Below the pieces are notes generated by a model. That model was not told the origin of the DNA. It did not search any database and saw only the letters and a list, made by a program, of their open reading frames with translations. A program made the translations under genes and the position numbers. A DNA stretch of 64,000 nucleotides from Paraclostridium tenue (GTDB taxonomy: Bacteria > Bacillota > Clostridia > Peptostreptococcales > Peptostreptococcaceae). This document shows, in pieces, positions 45,339 to 53,987 of this stretch. The number at the start of each line of letters is the position of its first letter. The first letter of the stretch is position 1. Location of the stretch: assembly GCF_015668515.1 (NCBI RefSeq), contig NZ_JADPFO010000001.1, positions 237,139 to 301,138 of the forward strand, written 5' to 3'.

Positions 45339-46022
45339 TGTGTGAGATTAATATCAATTAATTTTAATAGTGGTGGAGGATAATCAGGAGGATCTGGATC
45401 AAGAGGTGGTTCTTCAAATTATATGTAACAATCTAATCCTAATTCAGGAGGAGTAGCGACGCTTGCAATGAGCACCACTATTATAATAATATCTAAAACT
45501 GATTATATAATTAGTTGGGTTAAAGTAACAAAAAAGAAAAAATAATGTAGACGTGTATTAATGGATTTAAATAAATACAACTCTAATTGGGAGTTGGATA
45601 AAATAAATAAAGATATAAAAGATGCTTTTTATATTATGTCAAAAGCTTGGACAAATATGGATCAAGATATAGCAATAGAATACTCAACTAAAAAACTTTA
45701 TGAAAATCATAAAACTAAACTTGAATGGATGAAAATAAGAAATGAAAGAAATATATTGAAAATGGAAAAATTAATTTCTGCTAAGGTAATTGGAATAGAA
45801 AAAAATAATTACGAAAATGTAGATATTATATGGGTATATATAATAGGTTCTATGATAGATTATATAGAAAGAGATGGCCGTATAGTAGGTGGAAATAAAT
45901 TTAGTTCAAAACCATATGTAGAGTAGTGGAAGTTTAATCAAAAAAATGGAATATGGGTATTAGACGAAATAAAACAACAAGGAAATCCGATTGAATTAGA
46001 CGAAATTACTATAAAAGTATAA
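45339..46022 (+). pseudogene. TIM44-like domain protein, decayed
   Basis: AAGGAG then ATG 45339, with several early stops and frame changes in a Gly/Ser-rich segment (GGSGSRGGSSNYM). A good frame runs from 45561 to 45923 (NWELDKINKDIKDAFYIMSKAWTNMD ... WVYIIGSMIDYIERDG), is cut by TAG at 45924, and continues in the same frame WKFNQKNGIWVLDEIKQQG to TAA at 46020. This is a typical Tim44-like domain (the WVLDEI end). At least three disabling changes make it a clear pseudogene. Confidence 0.75.
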
Positions 46023-46040
46023 AATTAAATTAATATTAAT

Positions 46041-46084
46041 ATATCTCTCTTTATATTTAAATAAATATAAAGAGAGATTTTTTA
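46041..46084 (+). terminator. Terminator after TIM44-like remnant
   Basis: ATCTCTCTTTATATTT / AAATATAAAGAGAGAT and T6; retained although the gene is broken. Confidence 0.8.
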
Positions 46085-46299
46085 TGTAATTAACAAATAT
46101 AAATAAGTTTGAAGATTACCCTAGCTATAATAAAGTAGTTAGGATTTTTCATATTACTTAATTGTAAAAATATGGTATAATTAATCTCTAATATACAAAT
46201 ATCCATGATTTTAGTATATGGTATTTTCAGTTATTTAATTATATATGTAAAAATAGAATGAGTTAAGAAATATAAAAGTAAATTAAGGAGGGAAGTTAA

Positions 46300-49200
46300 A
46301 TGGGGAAATCTAAATCAAAAATAAAATCGTTATCTGGACCTAAACTAATAAGAATTTTATTTCCAGAAATTCAAGTGATAGATCATATAAAAGAAAATGG
46401 GATGATAAATAAAGAATACTTTAAAAAGAATAAGAAAGTATTAAATAATAATATTATGAATACTAAGGATAAGATAGGGGAAAAAGTTGTTTCTAATAAA
46501 GATAAAATAAGTAGTTTTAATGAACAATTAGTTTCAAATATGTCAAGTGATTCCAAAAATATTAAAGCTAGCAAAACAGTAAATATTAATAATACAAATA
46601 AGGAAGAATTAGACAAGGTATTTAACCTAGTAGAAAATACACTTTCAGATTATGTACTTGGCCAAAAAGAATACTTATCCAAGTTAGCAATTGCATTTAA
46701 AAGGCCATTTGTATACGGAAATAAAAATGGTGTAAGTAATACAATTTTAGTAACTGGACCAAAAGGATCTGGTAGACACTTATCAATAAAAGCTATAACT
46801 AAATTTTTAAAAGAAGAAAAAATAATAAAAAGAAATGGAGTATATTCAATAGATCTTTCAAAATATAAACTTGAAAAAGATGCAGATAATTTATTTTTAT
46901 CAGATCTTTATAATGCACTTTATGGTAGTGAACAGGTAGTTGTATTTGATAACTTTGAAAAGTGCCATCAAAGTGTTTTAGACTTGCTTAGCAAACTGGT
47001 AATAGATGAGAAGATTAAACTAAATAGAAGATATATGGATCAACTAGGACAATTGGTAGATGTTACAGGAAAAGGTAATCTTACTTTGAATACTACAGAT
47101 GAGATTTTAGCAAATGGAAAGTATTTAGTGTTTATAACTGAAAAAAATGAGGAATATATTAAAAATACATTTTCAAATAATTTTATGAAAAAAATAAACG
47201 ATATTATAAGCACAGTAGAACTTACTAGAGAAAGTTTATCTATAATTTGTAAGTTTATTTTAAATGAATACAAAACAAAGATAAATAATAATTTACATAT
47301 ATCTATAGAATTTGATAATTCTGTATTAAATTATGTACTTGAAAAATTTGATAAAAGCATAGGTGCTCATGGGTTAGATGAATTTGTTGAAAAACATATA
47401 TATGCTCCTTTAGTTGAACTAGAACTAACAGGAAAAATAAATAATGATTATATATATGAATTAAAATTAGAAAATGATGAATTAGTATTAGTTAATCAAT
47501 TAGAATCTATAAAATTATCATCTATATTAAAAGTTACTGAATCAGATAGTTTATCTGACTTAAATAAAGAACTAGATAATATAATTGGATTAAGTAGTGT
47601 GAAGGAATTTATAAGAAAATTAGAAGATAATATAAAAATTCAAAACATAAGAAAAAACAATGGAGCTAAAGAAGCTAAATTATCTCTACATATGATATTT
47701 ACCGGAAATCCAGGTACAGGTAAAACTACTATGGCTAGAATAATGGCTAAATATTTAAAGGCGCTAGGGTACTTATCTAGTGGACACTTAGTTGAAGTTT
47801 CTAGAAATGATTTAGTAGGTCAATATGTAGGAGAAACTGCACAAAAGACTATGAATAAAGTTAACTATGCTATGGGAGGAATTTTATTTATAGATGAGGC
47901 TTATGCCATAGCTAGAGATGAAAATGATATCTTTGGAATCGAAGCAGTAGATACTATTGTAAAAGCAGTTGAAGATAACAGAGATAACTTAGTAGTTATA
48001 TTAGCTGGATACACTAAAGAAATGGAGAATTTCTTAAAAACTAATAGTGGACTTAAGTCTAGATTTAATTATAATGTTGAGTTTGAAGATTATACTCCTA
48101 TTGAATTGCTTGAAATATCTAAAGTTATAGCAAAATCAAATGGATATACAATAGATGAAAACTTAGATGATAGTTTAATAGAATTATTTGAAGGTAAGCA
48201 GATAAAAGGTAAAAATGATAGTGGAAACGGAAGATTAGCAAGAAACATAATAGAACAGGCTATTGCAAATCAATCAAATAGATTAGCTAAATTAGATGAA
48301 AAAGATATAAATAAAGATGAAGTAAATAAACTTACAATAAGTGATTTTGGACTAGATAAAAAAGAATCATTTAATCTTGAAGAAGAATTAAGTCAGGTTG
48401 TAGGATTATATGAAGTAAAAGAATTTGTAAAAAATTTAGAAAAACAATTAATAGCAAAAGAGAAGAGAAAGCAAGTTGGAGTAAATGTGGAATTATCTCA
48501 GTCTCTTAATATGATATTTACAGGAAATCCAGGAACAGGAAAGACTACAGTTGCAAGACTTATAGGAAATCTTATGAAAAACATGGGAATATTAAAATCT
48601 GGACAAGTTATAGAAACTGATAGAAGTGGTCTTATAGGACAATATGCAGGTGAAACTACTAAGAAAACGACAGAAGTATTCAAATCAGCTTTAGGAGGAG
48701 TATTATTTATAGATGAAGCTTATGCATTAATGTCTTCTGAGAATGACCCTTTAGGAAAAGAAGCTGTAGATACTTTAGTTAAACTCATAGAAGATTTTAG
48801 AGAAGATATAGTAGTTATACTTGCAGGGTATGATAAAGAAATGAAAGACTTTTTAAATACAAATTCAGGATTAGAATCTAGATTTCCTTTAAGTATAAAC
48901 TTTAAAGATTATGATATAGAGGAGTTAGTAAAAATAGGAAAGTTAATGATAAATAGTAAAGGATTTATCTTAGATGGAAATTCAGAAGATGAACTTGAAG
49001 ATGCTATAAAAAAAGAAAAACATAAAAATTCAACTCAATCTGGAAATGGAAGAATGGTAAGAAATATAATAGAAAAAGCAATAAGAAACCAATCCTCAAG
49101 AATTGCTGAGATGGATATAATTGATGAACAGTCAGCTGTATTATTAAAAGAAGAAGATTTTGGCATTTATGCTAAATCAGAAGAAAACTTCAATTTAGAT

Positions 49201-49998
49201 GAAAAGTTAAATGAAGTTGTAGGTCTTAATGAAGTTAAAGAATTTATAAGAAGCCTTCAAGCACAACTTAAAATAAGAGAACAGAGAAAATCTTTAGGGT
49301 TACCAGTAGATGAATCACAAACTCTTCATATGATATTTAAAGGAAATCCAGGAACAGGTAAAACTACGATGGCAAGAATAGTTGGAGAAGTTCTGTATAG
49401 TATGGGAGTGTTAAATAGTAAGACTTTTGTTGAAACAGATAGAAGTGGATTAGTTGCTGGCTATGTAGGGCAAACAGCTATAAAAACTAAAGAAAAAATA
49501 GAGTCAGCAATTGGAGGAATATTATTTATAGATGAAGCTTATGCTTTAGCACAAGATGCAGGAAGTGGTAGTGGATTTGGAAAAGAAGCTATAGATGCTT
49601 TGGTAAAAGGGATGGATGATAATAGAGATAATTTACTAGTTATACTAGCTGGATATAGTGATGATATGGATAAATTTTTAGATACAAACCCAGGACTAAA
49701 GTCTAGATTTGCAAATATCATAGAATTTAAAGATTATTCAGTTGATGATTTACTGATTATTGCAGATAACTTATTTAGGAATAAAGGATATGTAATAACT
49801 AAAGAAGCCAGATTAAAAATGAAAGATATATTTAAAGAAGCTTGTAAAGTTTCTGATTTTGGGAATGGTAGATACGTTAGAAATATATTTGAAAAAGCAG
49901 TAAGAAACCAAGCTGTAAGACTTGAAAAAATTGATAATTTAACTAAAGAGTATCTTGTTACTATTGAAGCGTGTGATGTATCTGAAGTTAATTTATAG
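46300..49998 (+). CDS. Four-module AAA+ ATPase (CbbX/SpoVK-like)
   Basis: A 1232-residue protein. Residues 110-400 form a diverged ClpB-like AAA+ module with an altered Walker A (GPKGSGRH, Arg for the usual Lys) and Walker B VVVFDNFEK. Three CbbX/SpoVK-type modules follow at about 273-residue spacing, with Walker A GNPGTGKTT near 468, 741 and 1014 and Walker B LFIDEAYA in each, plus sensor/Arg-finger regions (GLKSRF, GLESRF, GLKSRF). CbbX-type proteins remodel protein complexes; single-module SpoVK is sporulation-linked. The N-terminal module looks inactive. GGAGGG precedes the ATG; two membrane-protein genes follow at once. Confidence 0.88.
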   Translation: MGKSKSKIKSLSGPKLIRILFPEIQVIDHIKENGMINKEYFKKNKKVLNNNIMNTKDKIGEKVVSNKDKISSFNEQLVSNMSSDSKNIKASKTVNINNTNKEELDKVFNLVENTLSDYVLGQKEYLSKLAIAFKRPFVYGNKNGVSNTILVTGPKGSGRHLSIKAITKFLKEEKIIKRNGVYSIDLSKYKLEKDADNLFLSDLYNALYGSEQVVVFDNFEKCHQSVLDLLSKLVIDEKIKLNRRYMDQLGQLVDVTGKGNLTLNTTDEILANGKYLVFITEKNEEYIKNTFSNNFMKKINDIISTVELTRESLSIICKFILNEYKTKINNNLHISIEFDNSVLNYVLEKFDKSIGAHGLDEFVEKHIYAPLVELELTGKINNDYIYELKLENDELVLVNQLESIKLSSILKVTESDSLSDLNKELDNIIGLSSVKEFIRKLEDNIKIQNIRKNNGAKEAKLSLHMIFTGNPGTGKTTMARIMAKYLKALGYLSSGHLVEVSRNDLVGQYVGETAQKTMNKVNYAMGGILFIDEAYAIARDENDIFGIEAVDTIVKAVEDNRDNLVVILAGYTKEMENFLKTNSGLKSRFNYNVEFEDYTPIELLEISKVIAKSNGYTIDENLDDSLIELFEGKQIKGKNDSGNGRLARNIIEQAIANQSNRLAKLDEKDINKDEVNKLTISDFGLDKKESFNLEEELSQVVGLYEVKEFVKNLEKQLIAKEKRKQVGVNVELSQSLNMIFTGNPGTGKTTVARLIGNLMKNMGILKSGQVIETDRSGLIGQYAGETTKKTTEVFKSALGGVLFIDEAYALMSSENDPLGKEAVDTLVKLIEDFREDIVVILAGYDKEMKDFLNTNSGLESRFPLSINFKDYDIEELVKIGKLMINSKGFILDGNSEDELEDAIKKEKHKNSTQSGNGRMVRNIIEKAIRNQSSRIAEMDIIDEQSAVLLKEEDFGIYAKSEENFNLDEKLNEVVGLNEVKEFIRSLQAQLKIREQRKSLGLPVDESQTLHMIFKGNPGTGKTTMARIVGEVLYSMGVLNSKTFVETDRSGLVAGYVGQTAIKTKEKIESAIGGILFIDEAYALAQDAGSGSGFGKEAIDALVKGMDDNRDNLLVILAGYSDDMDKFLDTNPGLKSRFANIIEFKDYSVDDLLIIADNLFRNKGYVITKEARLKMKDIFKEACKVSDFGNGRYVRNIFEKAVRNQAVRLEKIDNLTKEYLVTIEACDVSEVNL

Positions 49999-50013
49999 GA
50001 AAGAGGTGAAACT

Positions 50014-50502
50014 ATGAAATTTATATTTAAGATAGTAAGTAATGTAATAACAGTAGCTTATGGTGTAATTTGTATGCCATTATTGGCACTTATTTGTATA
50101 TTTTTCCCAATCATGACCATAGTAGATGCTTTTAAAATAATAAGTACAGGATATACAGTTTACGGAGATTATATTTCACTACTTATAGGTATGTTAATGA
50201 TTATGTATATTTCTTTAAGGTTTAGAGCACTAAGAAGAATATATAGTATTTTTCCATCTTTATTTGAAACTCTTAAATATTTAATTATATCAAGTATTTT
50301 TATAGGCTTAGGAACTGAAATATTAAACTGGAGTTATGAAGTATTAACTCCAGGTAGAAAAATTTTTGGAATAGTATCATTTGTAATATCAATAGTACTT
50401 TGGAGAGTGTTTGTATCGATATATTATAAAAAAAGACCGCTTTCAAAAACTATGTTAGAAGATGTAGAAAAAATGCAAAATTATAATGAAGAACTTATCT
50501 AA
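50014..50502 (+). CDS. Membrane protein partner of the AAA+ ATPase
   Basis: A 162-residue integral membrane protein with four hydrophobic segments and a Lys/Glu C-terminal tail. No family recognised. It starts 16 bases after the AAA+ gene with AAGAGGTG upstream, and its stop overlaps the region of the next start, so the three genes form one transcription unit. Confidence 0.7.
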   Translation: MKFIFKIVSNVITVAYGVICMPLLALICIFFPIMTIVDAFKIISTGYTVYGDYISLLIGMLMIMYISLRFRALRRIYSIFPSLFETLKYLIISSIFIGLGTEILNWSYEVLTPGRKIFGIVSFVISIVLWRVFVSIYYKKRPLSKTMLEDVEKMQNYNEELI

Positions 50503-50513
50503 TGGGGGTTATA

Positions 50514-51161
50514 ATGAAAAAGTTTAATAAAAATATACAAAATGAGTTTGAAGAATTAAGTGATACTAATACAAAGAAATCAAAACCAGATGAAATCATA
50601 GATAAAGTAAATATATATGAAGAAGATTCATATAAACAATTTAAAGATGATGAAGAGAAGGATGAATATATAACTCCTTCTATGAAAAAGTTTAGAACAG
50701 TTATAGGTGGTATATGTATAGCAATGTTTATATTTTTTATGTTTCAAGGAGTATTAAATCAGGATTATAGGGATAATTTAACCTCTGGAGCTATAGAAAA
50801 TATAAAAGTAGGAGATATATTAAGTAAAGAAAATTTAAAGCTTGATGCGAAAGATGCATCTATAGATGTTGCAAGCGGATTTGGAAATTTAGAAATAGCA
50901 ATTTGGAATTTTGCAGAAAAAGAAGATAATGACTACGTTCAAGTATTTATAGATGGAGTGGCACAAGGAGCACCTTTTTCAATTAGACATAAACCAGTAA
51001 AAATAAGTGTTCCAGACAAAGGGGTTATACAAGTACAAGGTGTAAGAGATGGAAGTAATAATGGTATTACCTATGCTGTTCATTTCAATAAAACAGGAGA
51101 AACATATTTAAATACGGTACCATTAAACTCTAAGAATACATATACAATTATAAGTAAATAG
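50514..51161 (+). CDS. Single-span protein with beta-rich outer domain
   Basis: A 215-residue protein: acidic cytoplasmic N-terminus (about 65 residues), one membrane helix (TVIGGICIAMFIFFMFQGVL), and an extracellular strand-rich domain (VQVFIDGVAQGAPFSIRHKPVKISVPDKGVIQVQGVRDG). No family recognised. Start placed at ATG 50514 because GGGGG lies 6 bases upstream; a longer frame starts at 50502. Third gene of the AAA+ unit. Confidence 0.7.
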   Translation: MKKFNKNIQNEFEELSDTNTKKSKPDEIIDKVNIYEEDSYKQFKDDEEKDEYITPSMKKFRTVIGGICIAMFIFFMFQGVLNQDYRDNLTSGAIENIKVGDILSKENLKLDAKDASIDVASGFGNLEIAIWNFAEKEDNDYVQVFIDGVAQGAPFSIRHKPVKISVPDKGVIQVQGVRDGSNNGITYAVHFNKTGETYLNTVPLNSKNTYTIISK

Positions 51162-51230
51162 CCATAACTATATAATAACTATGCTAATATTACAGTAAAA
51201 AATTAAAATGAATTGAACATAATAAAATAG

Positions 51231-51413
51231 ATGTTTAGAGAAAATAAAAGTTCTGCATATTTATATAGTATAAATAACAGACCAGTATCAATTGCAATGG
51301 TTAGTGGAGTGTTTGAATATAAAATAGGTCTGGCTATAGGTTATGGAGTTCTTGTAATATTAATAACTACGATACTTAGTTTTTTAATTCAAAAAATAGG
51401 AACTATAAAATAA
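51231..51413 (+). pseudogene. Remnant of an ABC permease C-terminus
   Basis: Sixty codons without an RBS. The sequence (YLYSINNRPVSIAMVSGVFEYKIGLAIGYGVLVILITTIL) reads as the last loop and helix of an FbpB/PhnV-type binding-protein-dependent permease of more than 500 residues. Everything upstream is missing, so this is a leftover of a deleted transport operon. Confidence 0.6.
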
Positions 51414-51512
51414 TCATTTTTAATCTTTCAAAAATATTATTTTATTAAAAAGCTTTAGTTAAAGTTTTAATAGGCGTATAAATATATAAAATAATGTAGT
51501 ATGGAGGATAAA

Positions 51513-51920
51513 ATGGCATATAAATGGACTGATGACTTACTAACGGGAAGTACTCAAATTGATAATGAACATAAAGAACTTATAAAAGCAATTAATGATT
51601 TATTAGAAGCTTGTAGCAAAGGGAAAGGAAGAGCTGAACTAGAAAAAACAGTAAAATTCTTATCTTCTTATACAAAAACTCACTTTGCTCATGAAGAAGT
51701 TTTACAAATAAAATCTAAATATCCAGATTATAATAATCATAAAAAACACCATCAACACTTTATATATACTGTTGAAAATATAAATAAAAAGCTTTTAGAA
51801 AATGGGCCGAGTATTGTTTTGGTTGGAGAAATCAACAGTAAAGTTGCAAATTGGATAATTAATCATATAAAAAAAGAAGATGTTAAAGTAGCAGAACATA
51901 TAAGAAACAACTCTAAATAA
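51513..51920 (+). CDS. Bacteriohemerythrin
   Basis: A 135-residue four-helix diiron protein with the ligand pattern H..E..H..H..H..D: IDNEHKEL, HFAHEEVLQ, HKKHHQHF, INHIKKEDVKVAEH. Binds O2 (or NO) reversibly, likely as an oxygen buffer or sensor in this anaerobe. GGAGG at 51503 places the start at ATG 51513, not 51501. Transcribed alone. Confidence 0.93.
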   Translation: MAYKWTDDLLTGSTQIDNEHKELIKAINDLLEACSKGKGRAELEKTVKFLSSYTKTHFAHEEVLQIKSKYPDYNNHKKHHQHFIYTVENINKKLLENGPSIVLVGEINSKVANWIINHIKKEDVKVAEHIRNNSK

Positions 51921-51973
51921 GTTTATATATAACGAAATAAAGCGAAAATTTATCACATGGAAATAAACTTAAG

Positions 51974-52002
51974 TTGATAATAGATAGTAAATGTGCTAAA
52001 AT
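51974..52002 (+). promoter_or_regulatory. Promoter of ABC-F leader
   Basis: TTGATA at 51974, 17 bases, TAAAAT at 51997 with extended TGC. Gives a leader of about 210 bases before the ABC-F gene. Confidence 0.65.
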
Positions 52003-52114
52003 TACAATAAAAAATTAAAAGAAAGGGAATGGAATAAAAGAAAATGAACATATAATTTACTTTTTAAATTTACAGTATTATAAATTTTTAAAACCTACTT
52101 TGGTAGGGATATTT

Positions 52115-52207
52115 ATGATGCTTAAATTAAGGAGAGTAAATTATAAATTTTACTTTTATTTGCTGTACCTATTAATAGAGTCTCTCCTTATATTTAAGTG
52201 CAAATAA
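52115..52207 (+). CDS. Leader peptide of ABC-F gene, 30 aa
   Basis: ATG 52115 (a second ATG directly follows) to TAA 52207, reading MMLKLRRVNYKFYFYLLYLL then a ten-residue tail. GGTAGGG lies six bases upstream. Rich in Leu, Phe and Tyr, as in regulatory leader peptides on which a drug-bound ribosome pauses. Its stop codon lies within the terminator stem that holds the ABC-F ribosome binding site. Confidence 0.65.
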   Translation: MMLKLRRVNYKFYFYLLYLLIESLLIFKCK

Positions 52208-52220
52208 GGAGGGATTTTTT
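52128..52220 (+). promoter_or_regulatory. Transcription/translation attenuator
   Basis: TAAGGAGAG (52128-52136) is exactly complementary to CTCTCCTTA (52182-52190). The latter overlaps CTCCTTAT (52184-52191), which is complementary to ATAAGGAG (52204-52211), followed by GGGATTTTTT and the ABC-F ATG at 52221. The two pairings exclude each other; the second makes a terminator and also hides the ABC-F Shine-Dalgarno. Confidence 0.75.
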
Positions 52221-53870
52221 ATGTTATTAGTAAGCATAGATAAATTAAAAAAATATTATTTAGATCGATTAATACTAGACATATATAAATTTGAAATACA
52301 AGAAAATGATAAAATAGGATTAGTTGGAGCTAATGGAGCAGGAAAAACAACTTTGATAAAAACATTAATAAGAGATACTGATATAGATGAAGGACATGTA
52401 TACTTAACAAATAGCTATTCCTATGTAAGTCAAAATGAGGATATAAAAGATTTATACATTGACAATAAAATAAAAAGTTTATTAAATGCACCAAATAAAT
52501 TTGAAGATTACTTATCTGGTGGAGAAAAAGTAAAATTAAAAATTGTAAATGCATTAAAAGAAAAAAAGAAATTGATAATAGCTGATGAGCCAACTTCAAA
52601 CTTAGACCAAGAAAGTATTAAAATTTTAGAAAAAATGTTAAAAAATCATAATGGAGCACTATTGTTAGTGTCCCATGATAGGCAATTTTTAGATTCCTTA
52701 TGTAATACAATAGTTGAAATAGATGAAGGAAAAATAAAAGTATATAAAGGAAATTACACAACTTATTTAAAGCTTAAAGAAAAAGAGGTAAAAAGACAAG
52801 AGTTTGAGCATGAACAATACAAAATAGAGAAAAACAGATTAGAAAATGCTAAAATTCAAAAAAATGAACTTAAAAATAGTATAAGAAAAACTCCAAAGAG
52901 AATGGGAAACTCTGAAGCTAGGCTTCATAAGATGGGAGGGCAAAGAGGAAAGAAAAACTTAGATGGAAATATAAAAGCTATACAAAGTAGAATTGATAAA
53001 TTGGAAGTAAAAGAAAAACCAAAGAATATTAATCAAATAAAAATATATATTCAAGATGGTATGGAGATAGTAAGTAAGAATTTAATAGAAGTAAAAGATT
53101 TAACTTTAAAAGTAGATGAAAAACTTTTGCTAAATGATGTTTCCTTCAAGATAAAAAGAAATAAAAAAATTGCTTTAATAGGTGAAAATGGTTGTGGCAA
53201 AAGTAGCTTAATAAAAGAAATTCTAAAAAATAACAATGAAGCTATCAAAATAAATGAAAGAGTAAAGATAGGATACTTTTCTCAAAGTCAAGATACACTA
53301 AACATGAATAAAAGTATATTAGATAATATAAAAGAAGTATCTTCTTTTGACGAAACTTTCATAAGAATAAATTTAAATTTATTTGGATTTAAAGGTGATG
53401 AGGTTTATAAAAAAGTAGGAGTTTTAAGTGGAGGAGAGAAAGTTAAAGTAGCTTTATGTAAAATAATATTAGAAGACAATAATTTACTATTATTAGATGA
53501 GCCAACTAATTATTTAGATATTATCTCAATGGAAGCTTTGGAAAAATCCTTAAGAAGTACAAATAAAACTATGTTAATAGTATCTCATGATAGAAGCTTT
53601 ATTAGTTCTGTTTGTGACTATATAATTGAAATTAAAGATAAAAGTTTAAGGGAGTTTAATGGCAATTTAAATGAATATGAAAAGTCAAAAACTATAGTAA
53701 AGCTTGATAAACAAGAACAAATAGACAAAGATAAAATTTTAGTTTTAGAAAACAAATTAAGCCATATAATATCTATGCTATGTATAGAAGATAATATAAA
53801 TAAAAAGCAAGAATATGAAAAAGAATATGAAAGCTTATTAAATAAAATAAATAAATTGAAAAATAAATAA
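52221..53870 (+). CDS. ABC-F ribosome protection protein (CplR/Vga-like)
   Basis: A 549-residue soluble protein with two ABC ATPase domains: Walker A GANGAGKTT and GENGCGKSS, signatures LSGGEKVK in both, Walker B LIIADEPTSNLD and LLLLDEPTNYLD. No membrane helices. The interdomain linker of about 90 residues (around 185-275, with RKTPKRMGNSEARLHKM) is the part that enters the ribosome and frees drug. Members of this group give intrinsic resistance to pleuromutilins, lincosamides and streptogramin A. The attenuator and leader peptide upstream fit drug-inducible control. Spectrum is inferred. Confidence 0.88.
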   Translation: MLLVSIDKLKKYYLDRLILDIYKFEIQENDKIGLVGANGAGKTTLIKTLIRDTDIDEGHVYLTNSYSYVSQNEDIKDLYIDNKIKSLLNAPNKFEDYLSGGEKVKLKIVNALKEKKKLIIADEPTSNLDQESIKILEKMLKNHNGALLLVSHDRQFLDSLCNTIVEIDEGKIKVYKGNYTTYLKLKEKEVKRQEFEHEQYKIEKNRLENAKIQKNELKNSIRKTPKRMGNSEARLHKMGGQRGKKNLDGNIKAIQSRIDKLEVKEKPKNINQIKIYIQDGMEIVSKNLIEVKDLTLKVDEKLLLNDVSFKIKRNKKIALIGENGCGKSSLIKEILKNNNEAIKINERVKIGYFSQSQDTLNMNKSILDNIKEVSSFDETFIRINLNLFGFKGDEVYKKVGVLSGGEKVKVALCKIILEDNNLLLLDEPTNYLDIISMEALEKSLRSTNKTMLIVSHDRSFISSVCDYIIEIKDKSLREFNGNLNEYEKSKTIVKLDKQEQIDKDKILVLENKLSHIISMLCIEDNINKKQEYEKEYESLLNKINKLKNK

Positions 53871-53930
53871 TGTATCAAATATTTATATAGCCATATGAAA
53901 TATGTAGAAGTAAAAAGTTTTTTTAGTAAT

Positions 53931-53967
53931 AAAAAAGGATGTAGATAAATTTATCTACATCCTTTTT
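53931..53967. terminator. Convergent terminator
   Basis: AAAAAGGATGTAGATAAA / TTTATCTACATCCTTTTT, symmetric, between the ABC-F gene and the minus-strand flavoenzyme gene. Confidence 0.9.
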
Positions 53968-53987
53968 AAAATAAAGTTAAAAATTAA

